From NCBI RefSeq assembly GCF_030269605.1, contig NZ_BSTQ01000001.1, positions 702,751 through 766,750 on the forward strand: a stretch of DNA of 64,000 nt, given 5' to 3'. Made by a program: the position numbers and the translations under genes. The stretch's first letter is position 1. Each line of letters starts with the position of its first letter. The notes under the pieces are model-generated. The model was not told the origin of the DNA. It worked only from the letters and a program-made list of their open reading frames with translations, and did no database searches. This document shows, piece by piece, positions 1 through 9,152 of the stretch. The DNA comes from Lentzea sp. NBRC 105346 (GTDB taxonomy: Bacteria > Actinomycetota > Actinomycetes > Mycobacteriales > Pseudonocardiaceae).

Positions 1-1
1 G

Positions 2-1174
2 TGGACCGGCCAGGGAGATCTTCGGAGCCGGGCCGCCATGTGGGTCGTCGGTGGCCTGACCGCGGCGACCACGCTGATGCTCTTCTTCGGGTACACCGCT
101 CAAGGCAGACTGCTCGCCCTGGTCGCGGTGTCCGCCGGACTGAGCCTGGGACTGATGACCCTGCTGAACGCGGCGGCCGACGTGATCCGGTCGCCCGATC
201 CCGGACACGTCCTCGCCCGTGACCGCACCGCCGCGATCATCCAGGCGGCGCTGACCGAACTCGTCGCGGGAGTCAGCTTCGCTGTGACGAACTCGATCAT
301 CGGCGCCTTCCCGTCGTCCTGGACGTGGCAGGCGGGCTTCGTCCTCGCGTCGACCATCAGCGTTCCGCAGGCATTCCGCTCGGCATGGCCGTGGTTCCTG
401 ATGTGCAACGCCTGGCTGGCGCTGCGCCGCGGGTTGCCCTGGAACCTCATGCGCTTCCTCGACGACGCGCACCGGCTCGGCGTGGTCCGCCAGGCCGGCG
501 CCTTCTACCAGTTCCGGCACGCCCATCTGCAGGACCACCTCGCCGGCGGGGTCCGGCTCGTCATGGAACTGGTGCCCGCGGCGCTGCAGACCCCCGAGCT
601 GGCCTACAGCTTCGACATCCGCACCACCATCAAGGTCATCCACGACAGGTCCGTCGCCGGACGAAGGACCCCCAGGGCGGTGCCGGTCCGCCGGGACCTC
701 TTCGGACGCATGACGGATCCGGCCCGCCGGGCGCTGGTGCTGGCGGCGGAGCGCGCTCGTTCCATGCACAGCGACCAGGTCGATGCCGAGCACATCCTGC
801 TCGGCATCCTCCAGGAGGGAACCGGAACGGCGGCCACCGCCTTGTCCAGACTCGGCATCTCCGCCGAGCAGTTCGGCGGCCTCCGGTCCAACGGCGTTCC
901 GGACGAGAGCCCGTCCATCCCGTTCACCGCGGGATCGCGAGCGGCCATCATCGGCGCTCTCCGCGAGGCTCTTCTGCGGGGCGACGAGTGGATCGGAACT
1001 CCGCATCTCCTGCTCGGTGTGCTTCGCGATCCGCACGGCGGCGCGGCTCAGGTGATCGCCGGACTCGACATCACCCGCGACCGGATTCTCGGCCAGTTGC
1101 GCGCCGAGTGGGCCGGGGAGCGAACTCCCACGGCTGCCGCGGCGGCGGAAGCGCGCGGTGAGCCGCTCAAGTGA
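2..1174 (+). CDS. NACHT-type STAND NTPase, C-terminal part with Clp-R domain (5' end outside window)
   Basis: Only the 3' part is present; frame 2 is open from the window edge, so no start is assigned (the first internal ATG is at 38). The first ~150 residues contain several hydrophobic segments (around MWVVGGLTAATTLMLFFGY and LLALVAVSAGLSLGLMTLL). They are followed by a stretch typical of the end of actinobacterial membrane NACHT proteins: LPWNLMRFLDDAHRLGVVRQ and FRHAHLQDHLA. Residues ~235-365 look like a double Clp N-terminal (Clp-R) repeat, with two copies of an AEHILLGIL / TPHLLLGVL pattern about 75 residues apart. Inference: a membrane-bound STAND switch whose C-terminal Clp-R module binds a peptide or partner. 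The Walker motifs would lie upstream of the window. It stops 91 bp before the next STAND gene on the same strand. Confidence 0.75.
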   Translation, partial: WTGQGDLRSRAAMWVVGGLTAATTLMLFFGYTAQGRLLALVAVSAGLSLGLMTLLNAAADVIRSPDPGHVLARDRTAAIIQAALTELVAGVSFAVTNSIIGAFPSSWTWQAGFVLASTISVPQAFRSAWPWFLMCNAWLALRRGLPWNLMRFLDDAHRLGVVRQAGAFYQFRHAHLQDHLAGGVRLVMELVPAALQTPELAYSFDIRTTIKVIHDRSVAGRRTPRAVPVRRDLFGRMTDPARRALVLAAERARSMHSDQVDAEHILLGILQEGTGTAATALSRLGISAEQFGGLRSNGVPDESPSIPFTAGSRAAIIGALREALLRGDEWIGTPHLLLGVLRDPHGGAAQVIAGLDITRDRILGQLRAEWAGERTPTAAAAAEARGEPLK

Positions 1175-1265
1175 GCCTCTGAGCCCATAGACGACGATCA
1201 GCACGATCGCTCAGGACCGCACCCGTGCGGAATTTCTTCCCCACCCAAACGGAATCCGCCAGACT

Positions 1266-4200
1266 GTGCCGATGGCCGGCGACACCGAAGGAGTGCACCT
1301 TGATCTGGGCGGCCAGGTCGTGGGGCACTCGCTGCAGGCCGGCACGATCAACGGCTCCGTCTATCTCGGACATCCTCCGCCTCCCCCGCCTGACGACGGC
1401 GTGCTCATCGCCGTCGCCGACGGCGAGCAAAGCGTGGCGCGCCAACTGATCGGGCCGTTGCGGGCACGCGGCCACAAGGTGTCCGAGACGATGCTCACCC
1501 TCGACCAGACCGGCGTGGCGACCGCGGTCCGGGCGCTCGAGTCCGGCGCACTGCTCGTCGTGTGCGCGACCGTCCGGGCGATCGGCACCCGGTGGACGCG
1601 CGAGATCATCGACGGCGGCGACCGCGACCGGATCTTCGTCGTCCAGCTCGAGGCGGACGCCGACGTCACGCACTTCGCCGAGCGGGTGCTCGTGGCCGAA
1701 GCGGTCGAGCACCTCGTCGACGCCGTCACCGCCCAGTTCCCGCCGGATGGCGTCGTGCAGCCGGGTGATGACGACGAGCGCCCGCTGCTCGAACGTCCGA
1801 CCGACTGCGGCACCTTCGACTTCCACGCGGTGGAACGGTTCCGGAACGATCTGCGCGACGACGTGGCCGACGGTTATCCGAACACCCTGTCGCCGTGGGA
1901 CTTCCTCGAGCGGGCCGGACTGTGGGCCGACGGCAGGCTCACCGGCACCGGCGCCCTGCTGTTCTCCACGCGGCGACCGGCCCGGCTCGCGGCCTCGGTG
2001 ATCTGCACGCGGTACGAGGGCACCGACAAGTCGTCGGTCCGGGACACGAAGACCTTCGAGGACTGCCTGCCGGACCAGATCCGCAAGGCCCGGCGGTTCG
2101 TCGCCGACCTGGTGCGCGTCGGCGAGCTCCCCGACGCCGACCAGGCGCAGTCGAAGGCCGTCTACGCCTACCCGATGGTCGCCGTCCGCGAGATCATCGC
2201 GAACGCGCTGGTGCACCGCGACTACGGCGACACCACGGCCTGCGTGCACGTGCGGCTGTTCTCCGACCGGCTGGAGGTGAGCAGTCCCGGCGAGTGGCTC
2301 GGCCGGACCTTCCCCGATGGCGGTGAGCGCAGCTTCGCCGAACTGCAGGGCCAGTCGAAGAAGCGGAACCTCCAGCTGGCCCGGGTCCTGGCGTGGATCA
2401 AGCTCGTGGAGGGCGAGGGCAGCGGCATTCCCACCGCGGTGCAGGACTGCGCCGACCAGAACTGTCCTCCGCCAACAGTCACCCAGGAACAGGGTTTCGT
2501 GGTCGTCACCTTGTACCCCAAGCCCGAACCGGCCATCGCACGCCACGAACACATCCGGCCGGCGGCACTGCCGCGCGGCACGCCCCTGTTCATCGGACGC
2601 GAAACCGAGCTGACGAGCCTGTCCGCCGAGGGCCCGGTTCTGTTCGTGGTGCACGGGATGGGCGGTGTCGGCAAGACCGAGCTGGTCACCTTCTGGGCCC
2701 GGCAGGTCAAGGACCGGTTCCCCGACGGGCAGCTGTACGTGAACCTGAGCGGATACGGCCCTGGCGAGCCGACACCGCCCGCAGAAGTCCTCACCGGATT
2801 CCTCAGCGTTCTCGGCGTGTCACCTCAGGCGATTCCGGCGACCGTGGAGGCGCAGGCAGCGTTGTTCCGCAGCATGCTTGCCAGGCAAAGACTGCTGGTC
2901 GTCCTGGACAACGCGTCACATGTCGACCAGGTCCGCCCGCTGCTGCCCGGCGACGGCGACTCCGTCGTCGTGGTCACCAGCCGCCATCGGATGCAGGGCC
3001 TGGTCGGGGCGCATTCGATCGAGGTGGGGCCGCTCTCTGCCGTCGAGTCGCACCAACTGTTCACCGGGCTGTTAGGCGACAGCCGCGTCTCCGCCGAGCG
3101 GGACGCCGCCGGGCGCCTGGTTGTGCGATCGGCGAGCCTGCCGCTTGCGTTGCGGATCATCGCCTCCCTGGCGAGTACCACCGAATCGCTAGCAGCCCTC
3201 GACGACGAGCTGCGCGAAAGACGGAACCGCCTCGACGTCCTCGATCTCGGTGACGACGCGACGAGCATCGAAAGGATCTTCTCCTGGTCCTATCGGTCCC
3301 TCGAGCCGGGTGCGGCCCTGGCGTTCCGGACGTTGGCGCTGCATCCCGGACCGCACGCCGACATGCCCGCCATCGCCGCGATGCTCGACCTGCCGGAAAC
3401 GATCGCCCGCTCGCTCGTTCGCGAACTGGCCAGGGCGCACATGCTCCAGGAACCCGCACCTGGCCGGTACTGGTTCCACGACCTGCTGCGCGACTACGCC
3501 GAGCGAAAAGCCCGTGAGGACGGGACACCGGACGGCGCCGAGCGGCGCATGCTCGCCCACTACTTGACGCGCACCGACGAACCCGCCACGGTCCTCAACA
3601 TGATCAACCATGCGGCCGCCAACGCCTTCTCCGAGCTCACGTGGCGGCTGGCCTGGAAGATCGCTCCGGTCCTCGACAAACGCGGGCTCTGGCGGGACTG
3701 GATCACGAGCCACCAGACCGCGCTCACCTCCGCCGAGCGGGCCGGCGACGCGGAGGTGCAGGCGCGCACGCATGACGGGCTGGGCACGGCGTACAGCCGA
3801 TACGGCCAGTACACGGAGGCACTGCAGCACCACGGCCAAGCTCTCGAGCTGTCGAAGCGGAACGCCCACCACGGCGGCGAAGCGCGGGCACACCTGGCGA
3901 TCAGCGAGATCAACGAGCGCAAGGGCCGCTACACCGAGGCGCTCACCCACGCGCAGCAGGCGTGGGAGTTGTACCGCATGACCGGCAACACCAGCGGGGA
4001 GGCTCGCGCGCTGAACCTCCTGGGGTGGTGGCATACCCGCCTGGACCGGCACGATCAGGCACGGACCTACTGCGAGCAGGCGCTCGAGCTGTTCCAGGCG
4101 GCCTCCGACCGGGAGGGCGAGGCCGCCGCGTTGCACCGTCTCGGCTACATCCACCACCACCTCGGTGATTACGCTGGAGCAGCCATGAGCTACCTGCGTG

Positions 4201-4406
4201 CTCTCGACCTGTGGCACGTGTTGGGCGACCGCCACAACGAGGCCATCACCCGTGCCCACCTCGGCAACACGCAGCACGCGATTGGTGATCACACGACGGC
4301 CATCGACCTGTGGGCGAAGGCGTTGGACGTGCTGAGCGAGTTCGACGACCCCGACGCGGAGACGTTGCGCGCCAAGCTCCACCTCGGCCGGACCGCGGTG
4401 ATGTGA
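1266..4406 (+). CDS. STAND protein: TIR-like, RecG-C/HATPase_c_4-like, NB-ARC and TPR domains
   Basis: Start is GTG 1266 or ATG 1272 (two codons later); no clear Shine-Dalgarno. Numbering is from the GTG. Residues 14-34 carry a G-x-V-V...QAGTI-x-G-x-V-x-L pattern resembling RHIM-like amyloid motifs. Residues 44-158 have the alternating strand/helix pattern of a TIR-like domain but lack a classical FISY start, so this call is weak. Residues ~205-420 match the Schlafen/AlbA_2 to HATPase_c_4 region of RecG-C-like proteins (LTGTGALLF, then VREIIANALVHRDY, then EGEGSGI). Residues ~440-750 are NB-ARC: P-loop GMGGVGKT near 463, Walker B LLVVLDNAS, VVVTSRHRM sensor, LPLALR, and FHDLLRDYAE in the MHD position. 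The last ~250 residues are at least five TPRs. Likely a signal-transducing or defence NLR-like switch; the trigger is unknown. One base separates its stop from the next gene. Confidence 0.8.
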   Translation: MPMAGDTEGVHLDLGGQVVGHSLQAGTINGSVYLGHPPPPPPDDGVLIAVADGEQSVARQLIGPLRARGHKVSETMLTLDQTGVATAVRALESGALLVVCATVRAIGTRWTREIIDGGDRDRIFVVQLEADADVTHFAERVLVAEAVEHLVDAVTAQFPPDGVVQPGDDDERPLLERPTDCGTFDFHAVERFRNDLRDDVADGYPNTLSPWDFLERAGLWADGRLTGTGALLFSTRRPARLAASVICTRYEGTDKSSVRDTKTFEDCLPDQIRKARRFVADLVRVGELPDADQAQSKAVYAYPMVAVREIIANALVHRDYGDTTACVHVRLFSDRLEVSSPGEWLGRTFPDGGERSFAELQGQSKKRNLQLARVLAWIKLVEGEGSGIPTAVQDCADQNCPPPTVTQEQGFVVVTLYPKPEPAIARHEHIRPAALPRGTPLFIGRETELTSLSAEGPVLFVVHGMGGVGKTELVTFWARQVKDRFPDGQLYVNLSGYGPGEPTPPAEVLTGFLSVLGVSPQAIPATVEAQAALFRSMLARQRLLVVLDNASHVDQVRPLLPGDGDSVVVVTSRHRMQGLVGAHSIEVGPLSAVESHQLFTGLLGDSRVSAERDAAGRLVVRSASLPLALRIIASLASTTESLAALDDELRERRNRLDVLDLGDDATSIERIFSWSYRSLEPGAALAFRTLALHPGPHADMPAIAAMLDLPETIARSLVRELARAHMLQEPAPGRYWFHDLLRDYAERKAREDGTPDGAERRMLAHYLTRTDEPATVLNMINHAAANAFSELTWRLAWKIAPVLDKRGLWRDWITSHQTALTSAERAGDAEVQARTHDGLGTAYSRYGQYTEALQHHGQALELSKRNAHHGGEARAHLAISEINERKGRYTEALTHAQQAWELYRMTGNTSGEARALNLLGWWHTRLDRHDQARTYCEQALELFQAASDREGEAAALHRLGYIHHHLGDYAGAAMSYLRALDLWHVLGDRHNEAITRAHLGNTQHAIGDHTTAIDLWAKALDVLSEFDDPDAETLRAKLHLGRTAVM

Positions 4407-4407
4407 C

Positions 4408-5988
4408 ATGGCATCCCAGCCGGTCGAGCACCGGACAATCCTCGCGGTCGACATCGAAGGATTCGGCAGTCCACAGCGGTCCGATGCCGATCAAGTGGCG
4501 CTGCGGTCCGGTATGTACCGAGCGTTCCGGGCGGCGTTGTCCAACTCCGGCCTGGAGTGGGCGGATTGTCATGTGGAGGACCGTGGGGACGGTGTGTTGG
4601 CGCTGCTCCCGCCCACGATGCCGAAAGCGTCGGTCGTGGACACGCTCCCAAGCCAGCTGATCGCAGCCATCGACCGGCACAACAGCACACATACTCCGGA
4701 GGCTCGGATCCGGATGCGGGTGGCGGTGCACGCCGGAGAAGTCCATCACGACGACCACGGCGTGGTGGGATCGTCGGTCAACTTCGTGTTCCGAATCCTC
4801 GACTCCGCCGCGCTCAAGTCCGCGCTGGCGACGTCGGCCGCACCACTGGGGCTCGTCGTGTCACCGTGGTTCTACGACGAGGTCGTCCGCCACAGTGCCG
4901 CCCTCGACGCGGACGAGTACCGGCGCATCGAGGTCAACGTCAAGGAAACGACGATCGGCGCGTGGATCCGGTTGCCCGGTATCCCGCAGGATCGGCGAAC
5001 CACTGTGGTGCCGCGTCAGCTGCCGGCGTACACCCCGCACTTCGTCGGCCGGAATGAGGAACTCCGTGCCCTCGCCGACACAGACGCGAACACGGTCATC
5101 GTCTCGTCGATCGATGGCACCGCGGGCGTCGGCAAGACCGCGCTGGCCCTGCTCTGGGCGCACCAGGCCGCCGACCGGTTCCCCGACGGGCAGCTGTACG
5201 TGGACCTGTGCGGCTTCGACCGGTCCGCCGAGCCCGTGGCGTCATCGGACGCGCTCGACGGGTTCCTGGACGCGCTGGGCCTGCCGATCCCCGCCGACCC
5301 GGAGGAGGCCCGAAGCCTGTATCGCCGAACGCAGGCGGACCGGCGGATGCTCGTCGTGCTCGACAACGCCAGGGACGCGGCACAGGTCCGCCCGCTACTC
5401 GCCACCGCACCGGGTTGCCTCACCGTGGTGACCAGTCGATCTCGCCTGGACCCCTTGGTCGTGCGAGAGGGGGCTCGACGGATCAATCTCGGCACGCTGC
5501 GCCCCGACGAGGCGGCCGCGCTGCTCGGCCGGTATCTCGGACCGGGCCGGGTGGCCGCCGAACGGCGCGCGGCCACCGCGATCATCGATAGTTGCGGCCA
5601 CCTGCCGCTCGCGCTGACGATCGCCGCCGCGCACGCAGCCACCCGCCCCGACCTGACCCTCGAGCAAGTCGCCGCGGAGCTCAGAGCCGAACGGCAACGC
5701 ATCGAGGACCTCATGTTCGACTCGGATCCGGTGAAGCCCGCCGTGTCCTGGGTGTGCCGTGCGTTGAGTCCGGAGGCGGCGCGGGTGTACCAGCTGCTCG
5801 CCCAGCAGGCAGGCGCCGAGTTCGGCACACCGATCGCCGCCGGACTCGCCGGCACGTCCGAGGCCGAGACCGCCGCGATCCTGTCCGGGCTTTCCCGCGC
5901 GCGACTCGTGGAGGAGCACGCGCCGGGCCGCTACCGGTTCCACGACCTCGTTCGCCGGTCCGCTCTGGAGGTCCGGCTCAGCCCGTGA
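4408..5988 (+). CDS. Nucleotidyl-cyclase-like domain fused to NB-ARC ATPase
   Basis: The ATG lies one base after the stop of the upstream STAND gene, so the two are surely cotranscribed. Residues ~9-185 resemble class III nucleotidyl cyclases: [10 protein letters not shown] carries the first metal Asp, [12 protein letters not shown] the second, and [11 protein letters not shown] the usual Asn. Residues ~205-500 are [14 protein letters not shown]-loop GTAGVGKT, Walker [19 protein letters not shown] and LPLALT. It ends soon after the winged-helix part ([13 protein letters not shown]) and has no TPR tail, unlike its neighbour. The two NB-ARC modules share the [10 protein letters not shown] segment, so they are paralogous. 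Whether the cyclase domain is catalytic cannot be judged from motifs alone. The 3' end overlaps the convergent DUF1345 gene by 11 bp. Confidence 0.8.
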   Translation: MASQPVEHRTILAVDIEGFGSPQRSDADQVALRSGMYRAFRAALSNSGLEWADCHVEDRGDGVLALLPPTMPKASVVDTLPSQLIAAIDRHNSTHTPEARIRMRVAVHAGEVHHDDHGVVGSSVNFVFRILDSAALKSALATSAAPLGLVVSPWFYDEVVRHSAALDADEYRRIEVNVKETTIGAWIRLPGIPQDRRTTVVPRQLPAYTPHFVGRNEELRALADTDANTVIVSSIDGTAGVGKTALALLWAHQAADRFPDGQLYVDLCGFDRSAEPVASSDALDGFLDALGLPIPADPEEARSLYRRTQADRRMLVVLDNARDAAQVRPLLATAPGCLTVVTSRSRLDPLVVREGARRINLGTLRPDEAAALLGRYLGPGRVAAERRAATAIIDSCGHLPLALTIAAAHAATRPDLTLEQVAAELRAERQRIEDLMFDSDPVKPAVSWVCRALSPEAARVYQLLAQQAGAEFGTPIAAGLAGTSEAETAAILSGLSRARLVEEHAPGRYRFHDLVRRSALEVRLSP

Positions 5989-6610
5989 CGGTCCCCGCGA
6001 CCAGGTTGATCGTGGTGGCCAGCACGCTCGTCCCGAACACGTACGACAGCAAGGCGTGCCGCAGCACGATCGCCCGGACCGTCGAGCTCGACACCGCGGT
6101 GTCCGAGACCTGATAGGTCATGCCGAGGTTGTAGCTGAAGTACAGGAAGTCCTTGTAGGACGGCGGGTCCGGGGAGTTGAAGTCGATCCCACCCGCCGCC
6201 AGGTAGTACACGTGCGCATACCTGGTGGCATACATGAGATGCAGCGCCGACCACGCCATGAAGACGCCGGCGAGCGCCACGGCGGCCGCGACCTGCTTGG
6301 AGTCGGCCGCGCCCCGCAACAGCGATGCGACGATCGCGACGAGTCCACAGAGGGCGACCGCGACGACGAGCAGTTCCTCGGCCAGCGGCCGGAAGTCCTC
6401 GCGTCCGGCGAAGCGGTGCGTGGTGGCGGCGTCCATCGGCCACAGCACGATCCAGCCCGCGATGACGAAGACCGTTTCGGTCGCCGCGATCCCGGCGAGC
6501 ACGCCCAGCGGCGCGTCCGAGACACCGGCGACGAGCAGGCCGACCACCGTGCCGACGACCACCGCGGCGGCGAGGCGAGCGACCGCGGAGCGCGGCGACC
6601 AGGCGTTCAT
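5978..6610 (-). CDS. DUF1345 family integral membrane protein
   Basis: A 210-residue membrane protein with about four to five hydrophobic segments and the family signature [20 protein letters not shown] near residues 150-170. The start chosen is ATG 6610 ([10 protein letters not shown]), because the frame upstream is low-complexity and a leaderless-type -10 element sits exactly 7 nt before this ATG. Function of the family is unknown. Convergent overlap of 11 bp with the cyclase/NB-ARC gene. Confidence 0.85.
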   Translation of the reverse strand: MNAWSPRSAVARLAAAVVVGTVVGLLVAGVSDAPLGVLAGIAATETVFVIAGWIVLWPMDAATTHRFAGREDFRPLAEELLVVAVALCGLVAIVASLLRGAADSKQVAAAVALAGVFMAWSALHLMYATRYAHVYYLAAGGIDFNSPDPPSYKDFLYFSYNLGMTYQVSDTAVSSSTVRAIVLRHALLSYVFGTSVLATTINLVAGTVTG

Positions 6611-6617
6611 CGGCCGA

Positions 6618-6623
6618 ACCTTA
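6618..6623 (-). promoter_or_regulatory. -10 element TAAGGT for leaderless transcription of the DUF1345 gene
   Basis: On the minus strand TAAGGT (TANNNT class) is separated by exactly 7 nt from the ATG at 6610, which places the transcription start on the A of the ATG. No Shine-Dalgarno is present. Two other genes in the window show the same geometry. Confidence 0.5.
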
Positions 6624-6716
6624 GTGAGTCGTTCCGGCCTATTGCCCGGCGACGCGGCGATCTCCACGATCAGAGCTGGATGACGCGTGACCCCCAAACC
6701 CCTGCTGAGGAGCGTC

Positions 6717-7742
6717 ATGAGAACGTTCGTTGTCGTCGTCCTGACCCTCGCGACCCTCTCCCCCACCGCGACCGCCGCACCGACCGGCCCAGTCCATCGG
6801 ATCACCGACCAGATCGCCCGCGACCTCGCCGCCGGGCTCGCCGACACCACCACCCGCGCACGGATCACGAACGCCGTGCTGACCTCCCCCACCCACCTGG
6901 CGGACCTCGGCCTGGCTGGACCGCTCGCCACGAAGATCGTGACCGCGGAACGACGGCTCGCCACCGCGAAAGGCCTGCCGGAGAGCAAGCTGCTCACGAT
7001 CCGCCTGGGCCACGAGAAGATGGCCGACCAGCTCCGCGCCGGCGCGCTCCCGAAGATCGCCGCGGCACCCGACGACGACCGGGCCGTCACGTTCACCGCC
7101 TACGGCACAGACGGCCGGAAGCAACTCCCGACCGCACAGGTCTCCGACGAGCCGGTGCTGCTGGTCGACGTGGACGTGGAACGGGCCGTGACGCTGGGCA
7201 TGAACGTCCTGCGGCAGGTCCTCCCCGCACCGGCCGTGTCGGCGACCGCGGCCGGGTACTGGGCCACCAAGATCGCCCGAGTGCGGGTCAGCGACGTCCA
7301 GGAGCCGTGGTTCAAGGGCGACGCCGAGATCTTCAGCCTGGTGACCGGGTTCGGGCTGGACGGCAAGGTACGCGTCGACACCGTCACCATGCCCTACCTC
7401 GACGAGGAGAACACCACCTACTACCCCAACCAGCTCCTGGTCCACTGGAACGCCTACAAGTACGACCTGGCCGACGTCGTGATGATGGAGGACGACGGCG
7501 ACACCAACTACCGCGCGCTCGCCCAGGCGATCGCCACCGCGCTTCTGACCATTGTGGACGGTGGCGCGTACATCCCCCTGGTCGACGCGATCCTCGGCGC
7601 CATCCCGGACAGCTGGTACACCGACGACCCCGACTACGTCGAGTCCTGGTACACCCTCGCCGAACAGGGCAGCGGCGTCCTCAACGGAGCATCGGCCCGA
7701 GGGTGGATCGACACCGTGCCCTACTTCGTCCGCGAGTTCTGA
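6717..7742 (+). CDS. Secreted protein, DUF3103-like
   Basis: ATG 6717 is preferred over an in-frame GTG at 6687 because a GAGGAG Shine-Dalgarno lies at 6708-6713. It also gives a clean signal peptide ([20 protein letters not shown], cleavage near TAA-AP). The mature ~320 residues contain [48 protein letters not shown] and [15 protein letters not shown], which match my memory of the DUF3103 family. Role unknown; extracytoplasmic. Its last codons lie in a 15-bp triplicated repeat shared with the convergent yjbR-like gene (22-bp overlap). Confidence 0.7.
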   Translation: MRTFVVVVLTLATLSPTATAAPTGPVHRITDQIARDLAAGLADTTTRARITNAVLTSPTHLADLGLAGPLATKIVTAERRLATAKGLPESKLLTIRLGHEKMADQLRAGALPKIAAAPDDDRAVTFTAYGTDGRKQLPTAQVSDEPVLLVDVDVERAVTLGMNVLRQVLPAPAVSATAAGYWATKIARVRVSDVQEPWFKGDAEIFSLVTGFGLDGKVRVDTVTMPYLDEENTTYYPNQLLVHWNAYKYDLADVVMMEDDGDTNYRALAQAIATALLTIVDGGAYIPLVDAILGAIPDSWYTDDPDYVESWYTLAEQGSGVLNGASARGWIDTVPYFVREF

Positions 7743-8128
7743 GTCCGCCGGTTCCGAGTCCGCGAGTTCCGAGTCCGTGCCGACCGCGCCGGGTCCGTGG
7801 CCTCCGCGATGAGGTCCTCCGGCGCGGTCAGCCGCCACGCCTCGAACACCAGCTCGGTCAGCTCGTCCAGCTCGATGCCCGCCAGGTAGACGACGACCCA
7901 GCCGAACCCGCCCGACTGGTACTGCTCCTCGAACACGTCCGGCCGTTCCGCGACGAGCGCCTGTTGCTCGGACAGCGTCTGCTTCAGCCCGACGGTGTGG
8001 GTGCGCGGCCAGAAGTACCCGAACCGCCTGCCGCCCACGGCGAACGCGGTGTAGGTGTCCCGCGGCTGCTTCTCCAGGGCGGGCAGCGCGTCCACGAACT
8101 CGAAGAACTCGTCGCTCGTCGCCACCAC
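7721..8128 (-). CDS. MmcQ/YjbR family protein (DUF persisting as DNA-binding-like fold)
   Basis: The first ~105 residues have the MmcQ/YjbR layout (EFFEFVDALPALEKQP, DTYTAFAVGGRRFGYFWP, GGFGWVVVYLAGIELDELTELVFEAWRL). The last ~25 residues are Arg/Ser/Asn-rich repeats ([19 protein letters not shown]) made by the 15-bp triplication. They are probably an accidental C-terminal extension created when the repeat removed the original stop. Exact cellular function of the family is unclear. Confidence 0.75.
   Translation of the reverse strand: MVATSDEFFEFVDALPALEKQPRDTYTAFAVGGRRFGYFWPRTHTVGLKQTLSEQQALVAERPDVFEEQYQSGGFGWVVVYLAGIELDELTELVFEAWRLTAPEDLIAEATDPARSARTRNSRTRNRRTQNSRTK
7732..7776. repeat. Three tandem copies of a 15-bp repeat
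   Basis: Units at 7732-7746, 7747-7761 and 7762-7776 follow GCGAGTTCYGAGTCC with one or two substitutions. The repeat covers the stop codon of the DUF3103-like gene (7740-7742) and encodes the tail of the convergent MmcQ/YjbR protein as repeated SRTRN-like units. Confidence 0.85.
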
Positions 8129-8134
8129 CGGAGT

Positions 8135-8665
8135 CTAGAGACCCACCTGTCCGTCGATGCGCTCCCGCAACAGATCCGCGTGCCCGTTGTGCCGCGCGTA
8201 CTCCTCGACCATGTGGACCAGCACCCAGCGCAGCGACACCGTGCCGCGCCACGGGTCCTCCCCCGTCACGTCCAGGCTCGGGGCGGCCGCCACGAAGCGA
8301 TCGGCGAACGCCACCTCGTCGTGCCAGGCCTCCCATGCTTCAGCGACACCGTCCGCCGAGACGTCATCGAAGTCGCCGTCGGGGTTCGCCACGGAACTGA
8401 AGCGCAGCGCGACGTCCTCCCCCGCCAGCACCTGCCGGAACCACCGGCGTTCGACGTCCGCGAGGTGCCGCACCAGGCCCAGCAACGACAACGTGGACGG
8501 CTCGACGGACCGCGCTGCCAGCTCCGCGGACAGGCCGGAGCACTTCAGCACCAACGTGTGGCGCTGGGCCCGCAGGAAGTCGGCGAGCATGGTGCGTTCG
8601 TCCGCGGTGGCGCTGGTGTCGAACCGCGCTTCGCCGGCCTGGAAGATCTCCGCTCGTCTGGGCAT
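8135..8665 (-). CDS. DinB / DUF664 family protein
   Basis: About 176 residues from ATG 8665 (MPRRAEIFQAGE). An upstream in-frame ATG at 8701 is less likely because it would overlap the promoter and start codon of the divergent globin gene. It has the four-helix DinB pattern with candidate metal ligands in GLVRHLADVERRWF (His), AEAWEAWHDEV (His) and VHMVEEYARHNGHADLLRE (His). In this superfamily such proteins are metal-dependent thiol transferases or of unknown role. Head-to-head with the globin. Confidence 0.8.
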   Translation of the reverse strand: MPRRAEIFQAGEARFDTSATADERTMLADFLRAQRHTLVLKCSGLSAELAARSVEPSTLSLLGLVRHLADVERRWFRQVLAGEDVALRFSSVANPDGDFDDVSADGVAEAWEAWHDEVAFADRFVAAAPSLDVTGEDPWRGTVSLRWVLVHMVEEYARHNGHADLLRERIDGQVGL

Positions 8666-8686
8666 GCGCGGCAGCGTATCCGGGGT

Positions 8687-8692
8687 TAGGTT
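8687..8692 (+). promoter_or_regulatory. -10 element TAGGTT for leaderless transcription of the globin gene
   Basis: TAGGTT, then exactly 7 nt, then ATG at 8700, with no good Shine-Dalgarno. The same hexamer and spacing recur before the deaminase gene at 12845. Confidence 0.55.
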
Positions 8693-8699
8693 GGCGCCC

Positions 8700-9152
8700 A
8701 TGGAGTCCAGGCCCTCGCTCTACGACTTCGCGGGCGGCGACGCCGCCTTCCTCGCACTTGCGCGAGCCCACCACGCGCGCTGCGTCGCCGATCCCGAGCT
8801 GAACCACCCGTTCTCCCACCCGGACCAGCATCCCCAGCACGTCGAACGCCTCGCCGCGTACTGGGCCGAGGTCATGGGCGGCCCGCCCAGCTACTCAAAG
8901 GAGTGCGGCGACCACTCCGGGGTGCTCGAGATGCACTCGGGCAACGGGGACATGAGCGACCTCGGGCGGCGGTTCGTCGACTGCTTCGTCCGCGCCGCCG
9001 ACAACGCCGGGCTGCCCGAGGATCCGGAGTTCCGCAAAGCACTCCGCGACTACATGGAGTGGGCGGTCGCCGAGGTGCTGTCCTATCCCGAGCCCGGCGC
9101 GCCCAAGGGGTTGCCGATGCCCCGGTGGTCTTGGGACGGTCAGGCCCAGTAG
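8700..9152 (+). CDS. Group II truncated haemoglobin
   Basis: 150 residues from ATG 8700. The protein starts SLYDFAGGDAAFLALARAHH and contains LNHPFSHPDQHPQHVERLAAYWAEVMGG, with the proximal (F8) His in the QHVERL segment and the usual YWAEVMGGPPSYS that follows. It ends MPRWSWDG, as in actinobacterial GlbO-type globins. Binds haem and handles O2 or NO in the cytoplasm. The stop overlaps the convergent frameshifted relic by 13 bp. Confidence 0.85.
   Translation: MESRPSLYDFAGGDAAFLALARAHHARCVADPELNHPFSHPDQHPQHVERLAAYWAEVMGGPPSYSKECGDHSGVLEMHSGNGDMSDLGRRFVDCFVRAADNAGLPEDPEFRKALRDYMEWAVAEVLSYPEPGAPKGLPMPRWSWDGQAQ

Noticed and set aside
6056..8689. 877-codon plus-strand open frame
   Set aside because: Arg/His/Pro-rich shadow frame crossing four well-supported genes on both strands.
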